This document shows positions 52,410 through 61,203 of a DNA stretch of 64,000 bases, one piece after another (position 1 is the stretch's first letter; each line of letters opens with the position of its first letter). Both the position numbers and the translations under genes were made by a program. The stretch covers positions 122,461 to 186,460 of the forward strand of contig ALYD01000002.1 in assembly GCA_000513555.1 (NCBI GenBank), read 5' to 3'. The notes below the pieces were generated by a model that made no database searches, was not told the DNA's origin, and saw nothing but the letters and a program-made list of their open reading frames with translations. This DNA is from Lachnospiraceae bacterium JC7 (GTDB lineage Bacteria > Bacillota > Clostridia > Lachnospirales > Lachnospiraceae).

Positions 52410-53894
52410 TTATATCTTTATCTTCTCCAGCAAATTCCTTATATCTTCAGCCGGCTCCTGCTCCTTCAGTTTCCAGACCGCGTTTTTAACAGCGGTGGAC
52501 GGAACATAATCGTCCTTCAGCCATTCCTCAAGGGTACTGAGAGCCATCTGGCGGTTGGCATTAACAGGACAGTTCAGAGAATAGATAATGAAATCTTCTC
52601 CCTCACCTGCTGTGTCTGCAAGGTTCTGCACCAGGAAGCTGAGCTGATGATAAGGGCGATACTCCTCTCCTATACCGAGGTTATCCTTAGGACCGGATGC
52701 CATCATCTGAAGAGGAAGCTTTTCTCTGTAGATCGCAAAGAGCTTTCCGAGGGTGTCTGTATCCTTTGGAAGAATGTCTACGAGAGAAGCATGAGTTGAA
52801 AAATCCTCTGACATGGCGTTCAGGATCTCATCGCGGCAGTCTATGCCCATACGGCAGGCAAGGCGGAAACCCTTCTTCTCTGCTATGAATTGCTGAACGG
52901 AATTCTTTATGGAATCTGAATTCAGAAGCTTTTCCAGGCTGTCACTGAGCTTTCCTGACTCGGCAAATATGTTATTGCTGAGATAATCTCTGATATCAAG
53001 AAGCGTTGCCACAGTTTCCGGTGTGTGGGTTCTGTTTTCTGACTGCTTCAGGTATCCTCCTATGATCCCGCTTCTGTCCTTCATGGAGCTTATACCCTGA
53101 AGAGAGCCTTCATTAAGAAGTCCTTCCATGATAGGACGGGCCAGAAGATAGTCGTCAGAGTTAAATGCGGGATTTGTAAATACCTTTCCGAGACTGATCT
53201 TCTCTGCCACTGTGCGGGCTGAATATGCGGCACCGATGGTGTTCTTCACACCTTCATGGAAGAGCCAGTCCTTGACTTTTCCTGATGTGGCATCTATGTG
53301 CTCGACTGCGTGGATCCTTCCCCATCCTCTTGTGTGCTTCGCAAAATCAAGGATGGCTTCGGTTGAGTCCTTCCAGGTCTCGGCTACGAAAATGGAGAAA
53401 AGTGTGAGCTCCTCTGAGCGTGCAAGGGTGCGCACAACATCCTTTACTGCATCATTGTCGTCGGTATCCATCATTTCAAGTAAAACAAGTGCGAACTTGA
53501 GACATTCCGGGTTACCGGTCTTTACTATGATGTTGGCCGCAAACTCAAAAAGAGCTTCAGCATCTATCGTGTCGGTGTTGTCATTGACCCACTGCTCTAT
53601 TTTCTCAACCAAAGGCAGCATGCGGCAGTCTTTATCGGAAAAGAAATCGTGAAGATCATAGTCTGCGGCGTCGAAGTCATGCTGTGAAGCTTCATTGATG
53701 ATCTCGATGAGGCCTTCTATCTCGCTGTTGCCGGGCAGATTATGAAAGAGATACATGCCGTCCAGGGCTCCGTCCACGAGACGAACCTTTTCCTGAGACT
53801 GTGTCAATGTATCTCCGGAGAGTCGGAACCCTTCCGGGAGCATATCATTTGTCTGGATGTTATCGCTGATCAGTTCAAATAAAGATGTAGACAT
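52410..53894 (-). CDS. Unknown 494-residue alpha-helical (HEAT-like) protein
   Basis: A cytoplasmic, acidic protein composed almost entirely of amphipathic helices of 15-20 residues, with motifs such as RGWGRIHAVEHI and NRQMALSTLEEWLKDDYV that look like HEAT/ARM solenoid repeats. No catalytic motif and no signal peptide. Such solenoids usually bind proteins. It ends 10 bases from the outermost iteron and starts 11 bases after the small basic protein gene, so the two are co-transcribed toward the origin. I do not recognise the family. Confidence 0.8.
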   Translation of the reverse strand: MSTSLFELISDNIQTNDMLPEGFRLSGDTLTQSQEKVRLVDGALDGMYLFHNLPGNSEIEGLIEIINEASQHDFDAADYDLHDFFSDKDCRMLPLVEKIEQWVNDNTDTIDAEALFEFAANIIVKTGNPECLKFALVLLEMMDTDDNDAVKDVVRTLARSEELTLFSIFVAETWKDSTEAILDFAKHTRGWGRIHAVEHIDATSGKVKDWLFHEGVKNTIGAAYSARTVAEKISLGKVFTNPAFNSDDYLLARPIMEGLLNEGSLQGISSMKDRSGIIGGYLKQSENRTHTPETVATLLDIRDYLSNNIFAESGKLSDSLEKLLNSDSIKNSVQQFIAEKKGFRLACRMGIDCRDEILNAMSEDFSTHASLVDILPKDTDTLGKLFAIYREKLPLQMMASGPKDNLGIGEEYRPYHQLSFLVQNLADTAGEGEDFIIYSLNCPVNANRQMALSTLEEWLKDDYVPSTAVKNAVWKLKEQEPAEDIRNLLEKIKI

Positions 53895-53905
53895 TGGCCC
53901 TCCGT

Positions 53906-54286
53906 TTAGTATCCAAAGTGTTCGCGCTGGGTGTCGGCATCAAAGATCTTGTTATATGCTGCGGTTCCCTGAATGAAGATTCTGATGAGATACCATTCCA
54001 CGCCCTTTATGACTACCATCTCACCTACTTCCTTCTTCGCAAAAGGGTGATTTGGAAGATTGATACGTGTTGTGATCTTCTTCTTTCCGTCGGAGATCAT
54101 TACATAATCACCGACCTGAGCGCCGGATTTACCCTTGAGCTTTGTCTGGTAGAAAGGCTTTCCTGCTGCGCCCGGTTTTCCCTTCGCACCCTTTAAAGCA
54201 GGCTTCTTTCCGAAGGAACCTGATCTGTTGCCGCTTTTTGAAGATTTTCCGGAATTTCCGGATCTACGTGTTTGCTTTTCGTTCAT
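53906..54286 (-). CDS. Unknown 126-residue protein with basic, disordered N-terminus
   Basis: Residues 1-50 are a Lys/Gly/Ser-rich disordered region (SGNSGKSSKSGNRSGSFGKK, then GAKGKPGAAGKP) that would bind nucleic acid by charge. Residues 55-126 are a small mixed domain with VGDYVMISDGKKKITTRINL and MVVIKGVEWYLIRIFIQG. No known family. It lies between the sigma factor and the HEAT-like protein gene and is probably co-expressed with the latter. Confidence 0.75.
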   Translation of the reverse strand: MNEKQTRRSGNSGKSSKSGNRSGSFGKKPALKGAKGKPGAAGKPFYQTKLKGKSGAQVGDYVMISDGKKKITTRINLPNHPFAKKEVGEMVVIKGVEWYLIRIFIQGTAAYNKIFDADTQREHFGY

Positions 54287-54315
54287 TTATTACCTCTTTG
54301 AAAAATACAGAAAAA

Positions 54316-54342
54316 GCTTTCTGCTATTTTATAACAGAAAGC
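54316..54342 (-). terminator. Terminator of the sigma factor gene
   Basis: GCTTTCTG (54316-54323) with CAGAAAGC (54335-54342), an 8-bp stem, followed on the minus strand by TTTTTCTG. About 15 bases after the sigma factor stop. Confidence 0.8.
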
Positions 54343-54357
54343 CGAAATAAAAAATAC

Positions 54358-55467
54358 TTATGACTCAAGGAATCCGTCAAGCTCACGCTTGTACTTTGGA
54401 TTCTGGAGTTTATGTAATGCCTTGTTCTCGATCTGACGGATACGCTCTCTGGTTACGTGATAAATGGTTCCGATCTCCTCAAGAGTTCTTTCGTGACCAT
54501 CCACAAGACCGTAACGCATCTCAAGGACCTCTCGCTCTCTGTCGCTGAGATTAACGAGGATCTTGTCGAGCTGCTGCTTCATCATTACATTGTTGATATT
54601 CTGCTCGGGTGAAATGATCTTATCATCCGCGATGAAGGATCCGAGATCCGAATCTTCATCCTCACCTACCTTGCTGTCCAGTGAAGCCGGTCCTGCATCG
54701 TAATTGATGACTTCCTGAATTCTTTCCTCAGGGATATCAAGTGCGAGACTCAGATCCTGTGTTGTAGGCTCATGGCCAAGTTCCAATGCCAGCTGACGTG
54801 AAGTCTTCTTTATTTTATTGATAAGCTCAACCATATGTACAGGAACTCTGATGGTTCTGGACTGGTCTGCAAGGGCTCTTGCTATGGACTGACGGATCCA
54901 CCATGTTGCATAGGTAGAAAGCTTGAAGCCTCTGTCCGGCTCAAACTTCTCGACTCCACGCATGAGGCCAATGTTTCCTTCCTGAATAAGATCGAGGAAA
55001 TTCATGCCTCTTCCTGTGTAACGCTTTGCGATGGAAACAACGAGACGAAGGTTACATTCTACAAGCTCCTGCTTCGCACTTAAGTCGCCGTTCTTGCATC
55101 TTACAGCGAGATCATGCTCTCTTTCCGGTGTGAGCAGCGGATAGCTTCCGATCTCCTTGAGATAGATTCGTACAGGATCGTCTGCAGATATGTTCTCAAG
55201 ATTGGAAAGAGCCTCCATATCGAGAGATCTTGCTTCCTTGTCTTCTTCGGAAAGATCCTCTTCAGAGATGTCCTCATCAGTGAAGTCATCGTTTCCTGAG
55301 CTTATACCGATGCTAATGTCGGCAGCTTCATTTTTTGTGATGGCATCAGAACTGCCATCAAACTCAGTATAGTTTGTATCATTATTAGAAGACACGCTTG
55401 AATAATCAAGTGTTTCAACATCTGTAGTTTCGCGATCTTCCAAAACTATTCTATTATCTTCTGACAT
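54358..55467 (-). CDS. rpoD: Group-1-like RNA polymerase sigma factor (RpoD/SigA type)
   Basis: A 369-residue primary-type sigma factor. An acidic, poorly conserved N-terminus (to about residue 100) leads to region 1.2 ([20 protein letters not shown]), regions 2.1-2.4 ([40 protein letters not shown]), region 3, and region 4.2 ([20 protein letters not shown]). The -10 and -35 reading residues look canonical, so it would use ordinary TTGACA/TATAAT promoters. A primary sigma is normally beside dnaG on the chromosome; here it is monocistronic near the origin. Weak ribosome binding site (AGG, seven Ts). Confidence 0.92.
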   Translation of the reverse strand: MSEDNRIVLEDRETTDVETLDYSSVSSNNDTNYTEFDGSSDAITKNEAADISIGISSGNDDFTDEDISEEDLSEEDKEARSLDMEALSNLENISADDPVRIYLKEIGSYPLLTPEREHDLAVRCKNGDLSAKQELVECNLRLVVSIAKRYTGRGMNFLDLIQEGNIGLMRGVEKFEPDRGFKLSTYATWWIRQSIARALADQSRTIRVPVHMVELINKIKKTSRQLALELGHEPTTQDLSLALDIPEERIQEVINYDAGPASLDSKVGEDEDSDLGSFIADDKIISPEQNINNVMMKQQLDKILVNLSDREREVLEMRYGLVDGHERTLEEIGTIYHVTRERIRQIENKALHKLQNPKYKRELDGFLES

Positions 55468-55493
55468 AAAAAAACCTATATTCTATAATTTGT

Positions 55494-55510
55494 TGTCTTA
55501 AAATAAGACA
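55494..55510. promoter_or_regulatory. Palindrome in the sigma factor leader
   Basis: TGTCTTAAAATAAGACA is a perfect 17-bp dyad 27 bases upstream of the sigma factor ATG, so it lies in the leader or promoter. It may be an operator. Confidence 0.4.
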
Positions 55511-55585
55511 GCCTTTCTATTTTATTTTGGATGAGGGAAGAAAGCAAGAGTGAATGTATAAAAGGAATTTATGGGGTATATAAAA

Positions 55586-55830
55586 GTGTATAAGTCCTAC
55601 GGATTGCTTCGTTGCTGCGCAACTTTCGCAATCCTAACAGGAATCTCGAATTCGCGCTATCGCGCATGAAATCGTATAAAGCCCTACGGATTGTTCCGTT
55701 GCTGCGCAACTCTCACAATCCTACAAAAATTCGCAAATCGCTCATGAAAGTGTATAAGTCCTGCGGATTGCTTCGTTGCTGCGCAACTTTCGCAATCCTA
55801 ACAGGAATCTCGAATTCGCGCTATCGCGCT
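55586..55830. repeat. Three palindromic repeat units upstream of the sigma factor gene
   Basis: Three units of about 82 bp starting near 55586, 55670 and 55750. Each has GTATAAGTCCTACGGATT followed by a hairpin (GGATTGC..GTTGC-TGC-GCAAC..GCAATCC) and an AATTCGCGCTATCGCGC tail. Units 1 and 3 are nearly identical; unit 2 is diverged. This resembles REP/BIME-type clusters. Confidence 0.8.
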
Positions 55831-55852
55831 TATTCTCGATTTCTGTTGTCGT

Positions 55853-55906
55853 GTCAGATGTCTATGCATACTTGCAAGCAAGCTTGCCGTATGCATAGCC
55901 GCCTGA
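55853..55906. repeat. Long imperfect hairpin after the repeat array
   Basis: GTCAG and CTATGCATAC pair with GTATGCATAG and CTGAC around an inner AGCAAGCTTGC. It directly follows repeat unit 3 and ends close to another short copy of the unit start (GGACTTATAC), so it may be part of the same element. Confidence 0.55.
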
Positions 55907-55929
55907 CACTGGACTTATACACTAAAAAA

Positions 55930-55950
55930 ACCCTGGTGTGCGGCCAGGGT
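55930..55950 (-). terminator. Terminator downstream of the rhomboid gene
   Basis: ACCCTGG (55930-55936) with CCAGGGT (55944-55950), followed on the minus strand by seven Ts. The region 55951-56167 between it and the rhomboid stop is AT-rich and contains no gene. Confidence 0.75.
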
Positions 55951-56167
55951 TCAAAAAGGATTTGATTGAAGTGAGTAAATAACTATTAAGGAGTGTGCAT
56001 TTATTTAATATATTATTCTCAACTGTCTTTAATATACACAACTCCGGAAAATAGTGATTGAAGAAAAACGAAATCTGATATTATGAAATTCTTAAGACGC
56101 AAAAGGTAAATTATTAAGGTAATAAAGCGGGCTGAAATGCGTCAAAAATTAAGAGTTTAGGCGGATA

Positions 56168-56800
56168 TCAGTTCGTTAGTCTCTCCCGTCGTATGCTGAA
56201 TCTTATTATTTCCTGCATGATAAATGCAAGTATCAGTCCGCCTACCAGTCCTCCGAAATGAGCTGCAAAATCTATGGACGGATCATTGAGCCCTGCTACA
56301 AGAGAAAGGAATATCGAAAGTATCACTCTTTGTATAGGGAAGACTCTTCGAAGTTTCGGATTCAGGGCAAAAAGAATGAAAACCGACAAAAGTCCGAAGA
56401 TGGCACCGCTGGCTCCTGCAGAGATACTGAAAATACCACTGTTCCACTCAAAGAACATGGAGACCATATTGCCGATAAGACCCGAAAAGATGTAAAGCAC
56501 CAGGAAAAGGAAGTGTCCGAAGTAATGCTCTACGTAGGGGCCTATGGCACACAGTGAGATCATATTTGCTCCGAGATGCTCAACTCCGAAGTGAAGGAAT
56601 ATGGATGTGAAAATACGGTATATCTGACCGTTAAAAAACACATACGGAGTGTATAGGGCACCAAAATTCAGTGCAGTCTGAAGATTTTCACTTCCGCCGC
56701 ACAGTTCTTCAAAGAGAAAAACGATAACATTTATGCCGATAAGGATATAAGTGGTAAAAGGTATCCATTTGTAATTGATTGTTTTCTGTTCTGTACTCAT
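56168..56800 (-). CDS. Rhomboid-family intramembrane serine protease
   Basis: A 210-residue six-helix membrane protease. HFGVEHLGANMISL carries the conserved His/Asn of helix 2, GASGAIFGLLSVF the catalytic Ser in helix 4, and AAHFGGLVGGLILA the catalytic His in helix 6. The natural start is the ATG at 56800 (MSTEQKTINYKW); the frame continues upstream to 56887 but through a terminator. There is no ribosome binding site before 56800 and a TATAAT lies only 8 bases away, so the mRNA may be leaderless. Confidence 0.9.
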   Translation of the reverse strand: MSTEQKTINYKWIPFTTYILIGINVIVFLFEELCGGSENLQTALNFGALYTPYVFFNGQIYRIFTSIFLHFGVEHLGANMISLCAIGPYVEHYFGHFLFLVLYIFSGLIGNMVSMFFEWNSGIFSISAGASGAIFGLLSVFILFALNPKLRRVFPIQRVILSIFLSLVAGLNDPSIDFAAHFGGLVGGLILAFIMQEIIRFSIRRERLTN

Positions 56801-56807
56801 GAATGAG

Positions 56808-56826
56808 ATTATAACATCATTACGGT
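56808..56826. promoter_or_regulatory. Rep-type box overlapping the -10 element of the rhomboid gene
   Basis: TAACATCATTACGGT (56812-56826, plus strand) overlaps TATAAT (minus strand, 56808-56813) just upstream of the rhomboid ATG. Any RepB bound here would block the promoter. Confidence 0.5.
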
Positions 56827-56847
56827 AAAATTCGACCCCTAAAATAA

Positions 56848-56883
56848 AAGGCGATGAAAAATCAGCATATTTTCCATCGCCTT
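56848..56883 (-). terminator. Terminator of the fRMsr gene
   Basis: AAGGCGATG (56848-56856) with CATCGCCTT (56875-56883), extended by A/T pairs, followed on the minus strand by TTATTTTA. It separates fRMsr from the rhomboid gene. Confidence 0.85.
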
Positions 56884-56900
56884 GCATCAGTTTTTAATTT

Positions 56901-57362
56901 TTATTCCCATTCGGTCACTTCTTCAAGTCCCTTTACCAGTTCCTCAAGGCCTGTTCTGTCCTCTTCTGTAAATCTGGAAAGGCTCGGGCTGTCGATATCC
57001 AGCACTCCGACGATCTCTGCCGTAATTTTGTTATGAATCGGAACTACTATCTCGGAATTTGACGCACTGTCACATGCGATATGTCCCGGGAACTGATGAA
57101 CGTCCTCCACCAGCTGGGTCTTATCTTCTGCCCATGCGGTTCCGCATACTCCTCTTCCCTTTGCGATGTGAATGCAGGCAACATTCCCCTGAAAAGGTCC
57201 CAAAACCAGCTGGTCTTTTTTCACAAGATAAAATCCTGCCCAGTTAAGATCCGGAAGGGTGCTTTTTATCAATGCAGAAGCATTGCTGAGTACAGGAATG
57301 AAGTTATGATCATCCTCTGCCAGTGATTTGATCTGTGCAGTCAAAAGTTTATAGTCTGTCAT
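56901..57362 (-). CDS. msrC: Free methionine-(R)-sulfoxide reductase (GAF domain)
   Basis: A 153-residue single-domain enzyme that reduces free Met-R-sulfoxide. The GAF fold is clear (LNWAGFYLVKKDQLVLGPFQ) and the three catalytic cysteines are present: ACIHIAKGRGVCGTAWAED and GHIACDSASNSEIVVP. C-terminal GVLDIDSPSLSRF is typical. A Rep-type box lies inside the gene at 57019-57033. It is monocistronic. Confidence 0.93.
   Translation of the reverse strand: MTDYKLLTAQIKSLAEDDHNFIPVLSNASALIKSTLPDLNWAGFYLVKKDQLVLGPFQGNVACIHIAKGRGVCGTAWAEDKTQLVEDVHQFPGHIACDSASNSEIVVPIHNKITAEIVGVLDIDSPSLSRFTEEDRTGLEELVKGLEEVTEWE
57019..57033 (-). promoter_or_regulatory. Rep-type box inside the fRMsr gene
   Basis: On the minus strand TAACAAAATTACGGC, identical to origin copies at 51858 and 52105. 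It encodes part of HNKITAE. Confidence 0.5.
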
Positions 57363-57420
57363 GTTGTGTACCTCGGTTAGTAAAAATGTTTTATTACTAT
57401 ACCATACAATTAAATCACGC

Positions 57421-58014
57421 TCAATCCTTCACTGCAGTAAGTACAGTCGGGATACCGTAGTACTCTCCGCTCCATGTGAGTTCATTGCTGCCGAAGCTTA
57501 TGATGACATCGCCGCCTGTGGTGGTCATGGTGTAGGTTCCGTCCTGATTGACCGGAAGAGTTATGGTACCTATCTGTCCGTCTTCGTAGGCGATGGAAAG
57601 GTTCAGGTTCTTTTCGGTGTCGATGTTGACCTGAAGGTTCAGGATGTCAACTCCGCTGAAGGGAAGCTCCATGCCCATGGACTTCGCGGTGGTGAAGTGA
57701 TATCTTCCGTTGCTTACATTGGCAGTATCTGTAGTACCGGAAAAGGCAATGTTTTCGTGCGCCTTGTCAGTGAGCACAGAGCGTTCCTGAACAACTCCGT
57801 TCATGATCATCGCTCCGTTTTCATTGACAGTATAGCCGTCCGGGGTGGTTCCGCCACACTGCACAGTGCCGTCATCTGTGAAATAATAGCAGGCGGCAAG
57901 TCCGTCGCCGTTTGTGTCGATCCAGGCCCATGAGCCTGCAAAGGATGTAACAGCAAGGGATGCTGACGCAAGGAAGGCTGCGATTACAGAAGTAAAAAGC
58001 TTTGTCCGTTTCAT
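57421..58014 (-). CDS. Secreted protein of unknown function
   Basis: A 197-residue exported protein. A signal peptide ends near residue 26 (VTSFAG). The next 45 residues (SWAWIDTNGDGLAACYYFTD, DGYTVNENGAMIMNG) look like choline-binding/wall-anchoring repeats that are common in Clostridia. The C-terminal part is beta-rich and of no known family. It starts 22 bases after the transglutaminase-like gene with an AAGGAG site and is likely co-transcribed with it. Confidence 0.7.
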   Translation of the reverse strand: MKRTKLFTSVIAAFLASASLAVTSFAGSWAWIDTNGDGLAACYYFTDDGTVQCGGTTPDGYTVNENGAMIMNGVVQERSVLTDKAHENIAFSGTTDTANVSNGRYHFTTAKSMGMELPFSGVDILNLQVNIDTEKNLNLSIAYEDGQIGTITLPVNQDGTYTMTTTGGDVIISFGSNELTWSGEYYGIPTVLTAVKD

Positions 58015-58036
58015 ATTTATGCTCCTTAATTATATT

Positions 58037-59461
58037 TTAAAACATGATTATCATCGTATTTTGTGAATCGATCAGCGTGTAGTTAAAGGATCTGACATTA
58101 TCGAGATAATCATATATCTTCTGATTCGTAAAAAGTGAATCCATAAGAGCAGACATGGTCGCTGCCGAGTCTGTACGGAACTGAACGATGTTTCCGCCTG
58201 AGGATTGTACCGAACTGACCAGCTCGCCTACAGCTCTGCTGTCAGCCGTATCAAAATACATATCGTTTTTTATGAAATAATTGCCGGATGTATCATTGCA
58301 TGCAGGAACAGGAATGGTTCCGAGGGCAGAGTGATTGGTATTCATCTGCTGATCCGTCAATCCGAAATATGCGTAGTTAATGACTGATGAAGCTTTTCCG
58401 GAGGAAAACCGGGAATCTCCGAAGGTCACATCGAACTGATACCATGATCCGTCCATCAGCACTGCATTCCATGCATGAAGACCACCCTCTGCATAGCCCG
58501 TCACCAGGACCGAAGGTATACCAAGCTGCTGTGAAAGATACTGGAAGGTCTTCGCATAGCCGTTACAGACAGAACGGTGATTCAGCAGAACAGATATGAT
58601 ATTCTGATTTTCGTCGGCTCCGGCAACATATTCAGTATTTTCGATTATATAGTCATAAATATATTTTATCTTGGTGTAGTCTGAAGTCTCAGTTCCGTCC
58701 GCGTATCCCGGAACGTTTACGAGAATTGACTGGACCACAGGTACCATGGCTGCTTCATAGGAAGAGGCATTTTCCGCACTCATTGAGTACTGACCTCTCA
58801 CTTTGATGGATGTGACCACTCCGTTTATCATTTCCTGAGTGTAGTGTATACTGCTGGAATAAAAGATCTCAGGGTGATCCGCGACTACATAATTGTAAAT
58901 TGTATTGAGCTCAGTAGTGTCCAGTGTTGACACCTTTCTTTCTGTCCTCTCGGTGAGGGCCTCGAGGATCTCTCTGTATACAAGCTTTAAATTATCATTT
59001 AGAAGATCATAGCAATAGTATCCGTCCAGATCTGAAGTATTCAAGTTGCTGTATACTTCCGATGGCGCTTCGGTACTTTCTACGGAAGACGTCGCTTCAG
59101 TCTCTGTTATCTTTTTCCGGCTTTCCGTACTGCTCTCTCCGGCTGATTCCGGTGCAGTTGTTTTTCCGGTTTCTTCTGGCACTGAGACTTTAGTTTCGTG
59201 ATCATCGAAGATCCCGTCAGTTAAGGAATTTCTGAGCCTGTTATATATAGAAGTGAAATCCGGGCCGGTGACAGTTTCAATGTTTAGATCCGGTACGATT
59301 TCCTCCGGCAATCTGATTATGGAAAGTGCAAGCACAACAAGAACAGCAGCGATGATCACACCGAGGCATCCGCAGCCACATCCGCACCCGCCCTGCTTTT
59401 TTCTGTGATGATTACCGCTGTAATTTCCGTAACGGTTGTAGCTGCCGTTGTAATTCTGCAT
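58037..59461 (-). CDS. Membrane-anchored transglutaminase-like protein
   Basis: A 474-residue protein. A cytoplasmic Asn/Tyr/Gly-rich tail with a CGCGCGC cluster precedes a transmembrane helix at about 35-53, then a Ser/Thr/Glu spacer to about 140, and an outer transglutaminase-like domain with the catalytic triad: HRSVCNGYAKTFQYL (Cys), GGLHAWNAVLMDGSWYQFD (His) and TFGDSRF (Asp). It may crosslink or cleave cell-surface peptides. In operon with the secreted protein downstream. Confidence 0.85.
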   Translation of the reverse strand: MQNYNGSYNRYGNYSGNHHRKKQGGCGCGCGCLGVIIAAVLVVLALSIIRLPEEIVPDLNIETVTGPDFTSIYNRLRNSLTDGIFDDHETKVSVPEETGKTTAPESAGESSTESRKKITETEATSSVESTEAPSEVYSNLNTSDLDGYYCYDLLNDNLKLVYREILEALTERTERKVSTLDTTELNTIYNYVVADHPEIFYSSSIHYTQEMINGVVTSIKVRGQYSMSAENASSYEAAMVPVVQSILVNVPGYADGTETSDYTKIKYIYDYIIENTEYVAGADENQNIISVLLNHRSVCNGYAKTFQYLSQQLGIPSVLVTGYAEGGLHAWNAVLMDGSWYQFDVTFGDSRFSSGKASSVINYAYFGLTDQQMNTNHSALGTIPVPACNDTSGNYFIKNDMYFDTADSRAVGELVSSVQSSGGNIVQFRTDSAATMSALMDSLFTNQKIYDYLDNVRSFNYTLIDSQNTMIIMF

Positions 59462-59626
59462 TAAAAAGTTCCTTTCGATGTTTCGATTTACTTCATGACT
59501 TGAGTGTCATAAATCGATATCGGACTGTTCTATCCGCTTTGCGCCCCCACTTTGTCAGTTCATTTTAGCATATAAAGAGAGATGCAATGTTAAAGTATTT
59601 TTTAACATTACACCCCTCTTAAAGCC

Positions 59627-61015
59627 TTAGTTCATATAGAACTGTGGAAGGCCCTGAATGAATTCACGGAACATCTCTTCGCTGTCCTTAGCGGAATCAG
59701 AGTTGTTCTGATTCTGTGAGTCTGAGGCATTGGATGAAGTCTTGTCAGGATTTGCTGTCAATGTTATGGAGATCACCTTTTCGTCGTATGTGCTTCCGTT
59801 TGGACGCTTAACTGTAAGGTTGATGGTCTCTCCTGCAGAGTATCTTCCGAGTAGATTCTGAAGATCGTCAAAGCTTGTTACGCTCTGGTCGTCGAACTTC
59901 ACGATGATATCCTTTTCCTGAAGATCTGAAGATGCTGCGGCTGTGCCCTCAACTATCTTGTAAACATAAACGCCCTGGACCATGCCGTAGGCTTCTGCTG
60001 TTGCGGCATCTATGGTCTTTGCCTGAATACCCAGATATCCGCGGTCTTCATCGGAGACCTTGCTTCTTGTTTCCTTGCTTGAAAGTGTGCTGATGATGGC
60101 CTTCGCCTTGTTGCTCGGGATGGAATAGCCCATACCCTCAACATCGGTACTTGAATACTTGGCAACATTGATACCGATCAGCTGTCCGTTCATATTAAGA
60201 AGAGCACCGCCTGAGTTGCCGGGATTGATGGCTGCATCTGTCTGGAGAAGTCCTGACTCGGTTCCCTTGTTAGTCTCCACATCCCTGTCCTTTGCGGAAA
60301 TGATTCCGGTGGTAACTGACTGGCCATAGCCGAGAGCATTACCGATGGCTACGACCTGATCTCCTACCTGAAGCGCGTCTGAATCGCCAAACTCTGCTAT
60401 CTCTATTTTTGCCAATGTTTCTGCCGGGATGTCGCTGAGCTTTACAGCGATTACGGCAAGATCGGCATCTGAATCTTCACCCTTTATCTGTGCGTCTGCA
60501 GAAGTACCGTCCACGAACTGTACGCTCAGAGTGGTTGAATCTTCGATAACGTGATGGTTTGTGGCAACGAGAAGCTCGCTGTCTGTCTTTCCGACGATAA
60601 CTCCTGAACCGCTGGCTGCGGCTTCAGACTCGGATTCTCCGCCCAGACCGAACATGGAATAGCCATACTGCTTATATCTTATGGTATTTGTGATGGATAC
60701 TACCTGAGGCATGGCATCCTGTGCGATCTCAGAAACCGTTTTGGCTGTTCCGGCAGATGATGCGGTATTTACTGCTGTGGAGTTATTGTTTCCATCAGCC
60801 AGCATGGTTGAAGCGCCGGCAGATGAATTATCCTGTACTGTGTTTACGGCAGAAGCATTGGCATCAGTACCTGAAGCTGTTTGAGCCGCCACGTTCTGAG
60901 AAGTTGCGAACTGGGCAGCTCTTCCCACGCCCACCATGGCCACGCCGGAAACAGATCCGAATACAAGGGCACTCAAAACTATAGTTGCAACACGTTTTCC
61001 TAAATTTCTATACAT
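59627..61015 (-). CDS. htrA: HtrA/DegP-family serine protease with PDZ domain
   Basis: A 462-residue exported quality-control protease. A single N-terminal membrane segment (near residues 9-30), an Ala/Ser/Asn-rich linker, then the trypsin-like domain with the catalytic triad in LLVATNHHVIEDS (His), DSDADLAVIAV (Asp) and INPGNSGGALLN (Ser). A PDZ domain follows from about residue 325 (GYLGIQAKTIDAATAEAYGM), ending in a Ser/Asn/Gln-rich tail. Monocistronic; the upstream 188 bases hold an AT-rich leader with no clear gene. Confidence 0.93.
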   Translation of the reverse strand: MYRNLGKRVATIVLSALVFGSVSGVAMVGVGRAAQFATSQNVAAQTASGTDANASAVNTVQDNSSAGASTMLADGNNNSTAVNTASSAGTAKTVSEIAQDAMPQVVSITNTIRYKQYGYSMFGLGGESESEAAASGSGVIVGKTDSELLVATNHHVIEDSTTLSVQFVDGTSADAQIKGEDSDADLAVIAVKLSDIPAETLAKIEIAEFGDSDALQVGDQVVAIGNALGYGQSVTTGIISAKDRDVETNKGTESGLLQTDAAINPGNSGGALLNMNGQLIGINVAKYSSTDVEGMGYSIPSNKAKAIISTLSSKETRSKVSDEDRGYLGIQAKTIDAATAEAYGMVQGVYVYKIVEGTAAASSDLQEKDIIVKFDDQSVTSFDDLQNLLGRYSAGETINLTVKRPNGSTYDEKVISITLTANPDKTSSNASDSQNQNNSDSAKDSEEMFREFIQGLPQFYMN

Positions 61016-61203
61016 GATAAACCTCCATCAAGTTGATTTTCACTGGCTTATTGCTGTTTCTTTTGTTTACGTCTTGAATAGTAGTGAAAAAGTGTGACTC
61101 AATTTTGTTTAATTGATGGAGATTTTGTGTCGTAATTGTCAAGAAATTGTGTCCTGGAAACTGGACAGTGCAGCTTCATCAGCAGATCAAAAGTCTGAAT
61201 ATA

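Noticed and set aside
55586..55906. Integron/attC or CRISPR-type array
   Set aside because: No integrase, no cassette genes and no variable spacers between units; a palindromic repeat cluster is the simpler reading.
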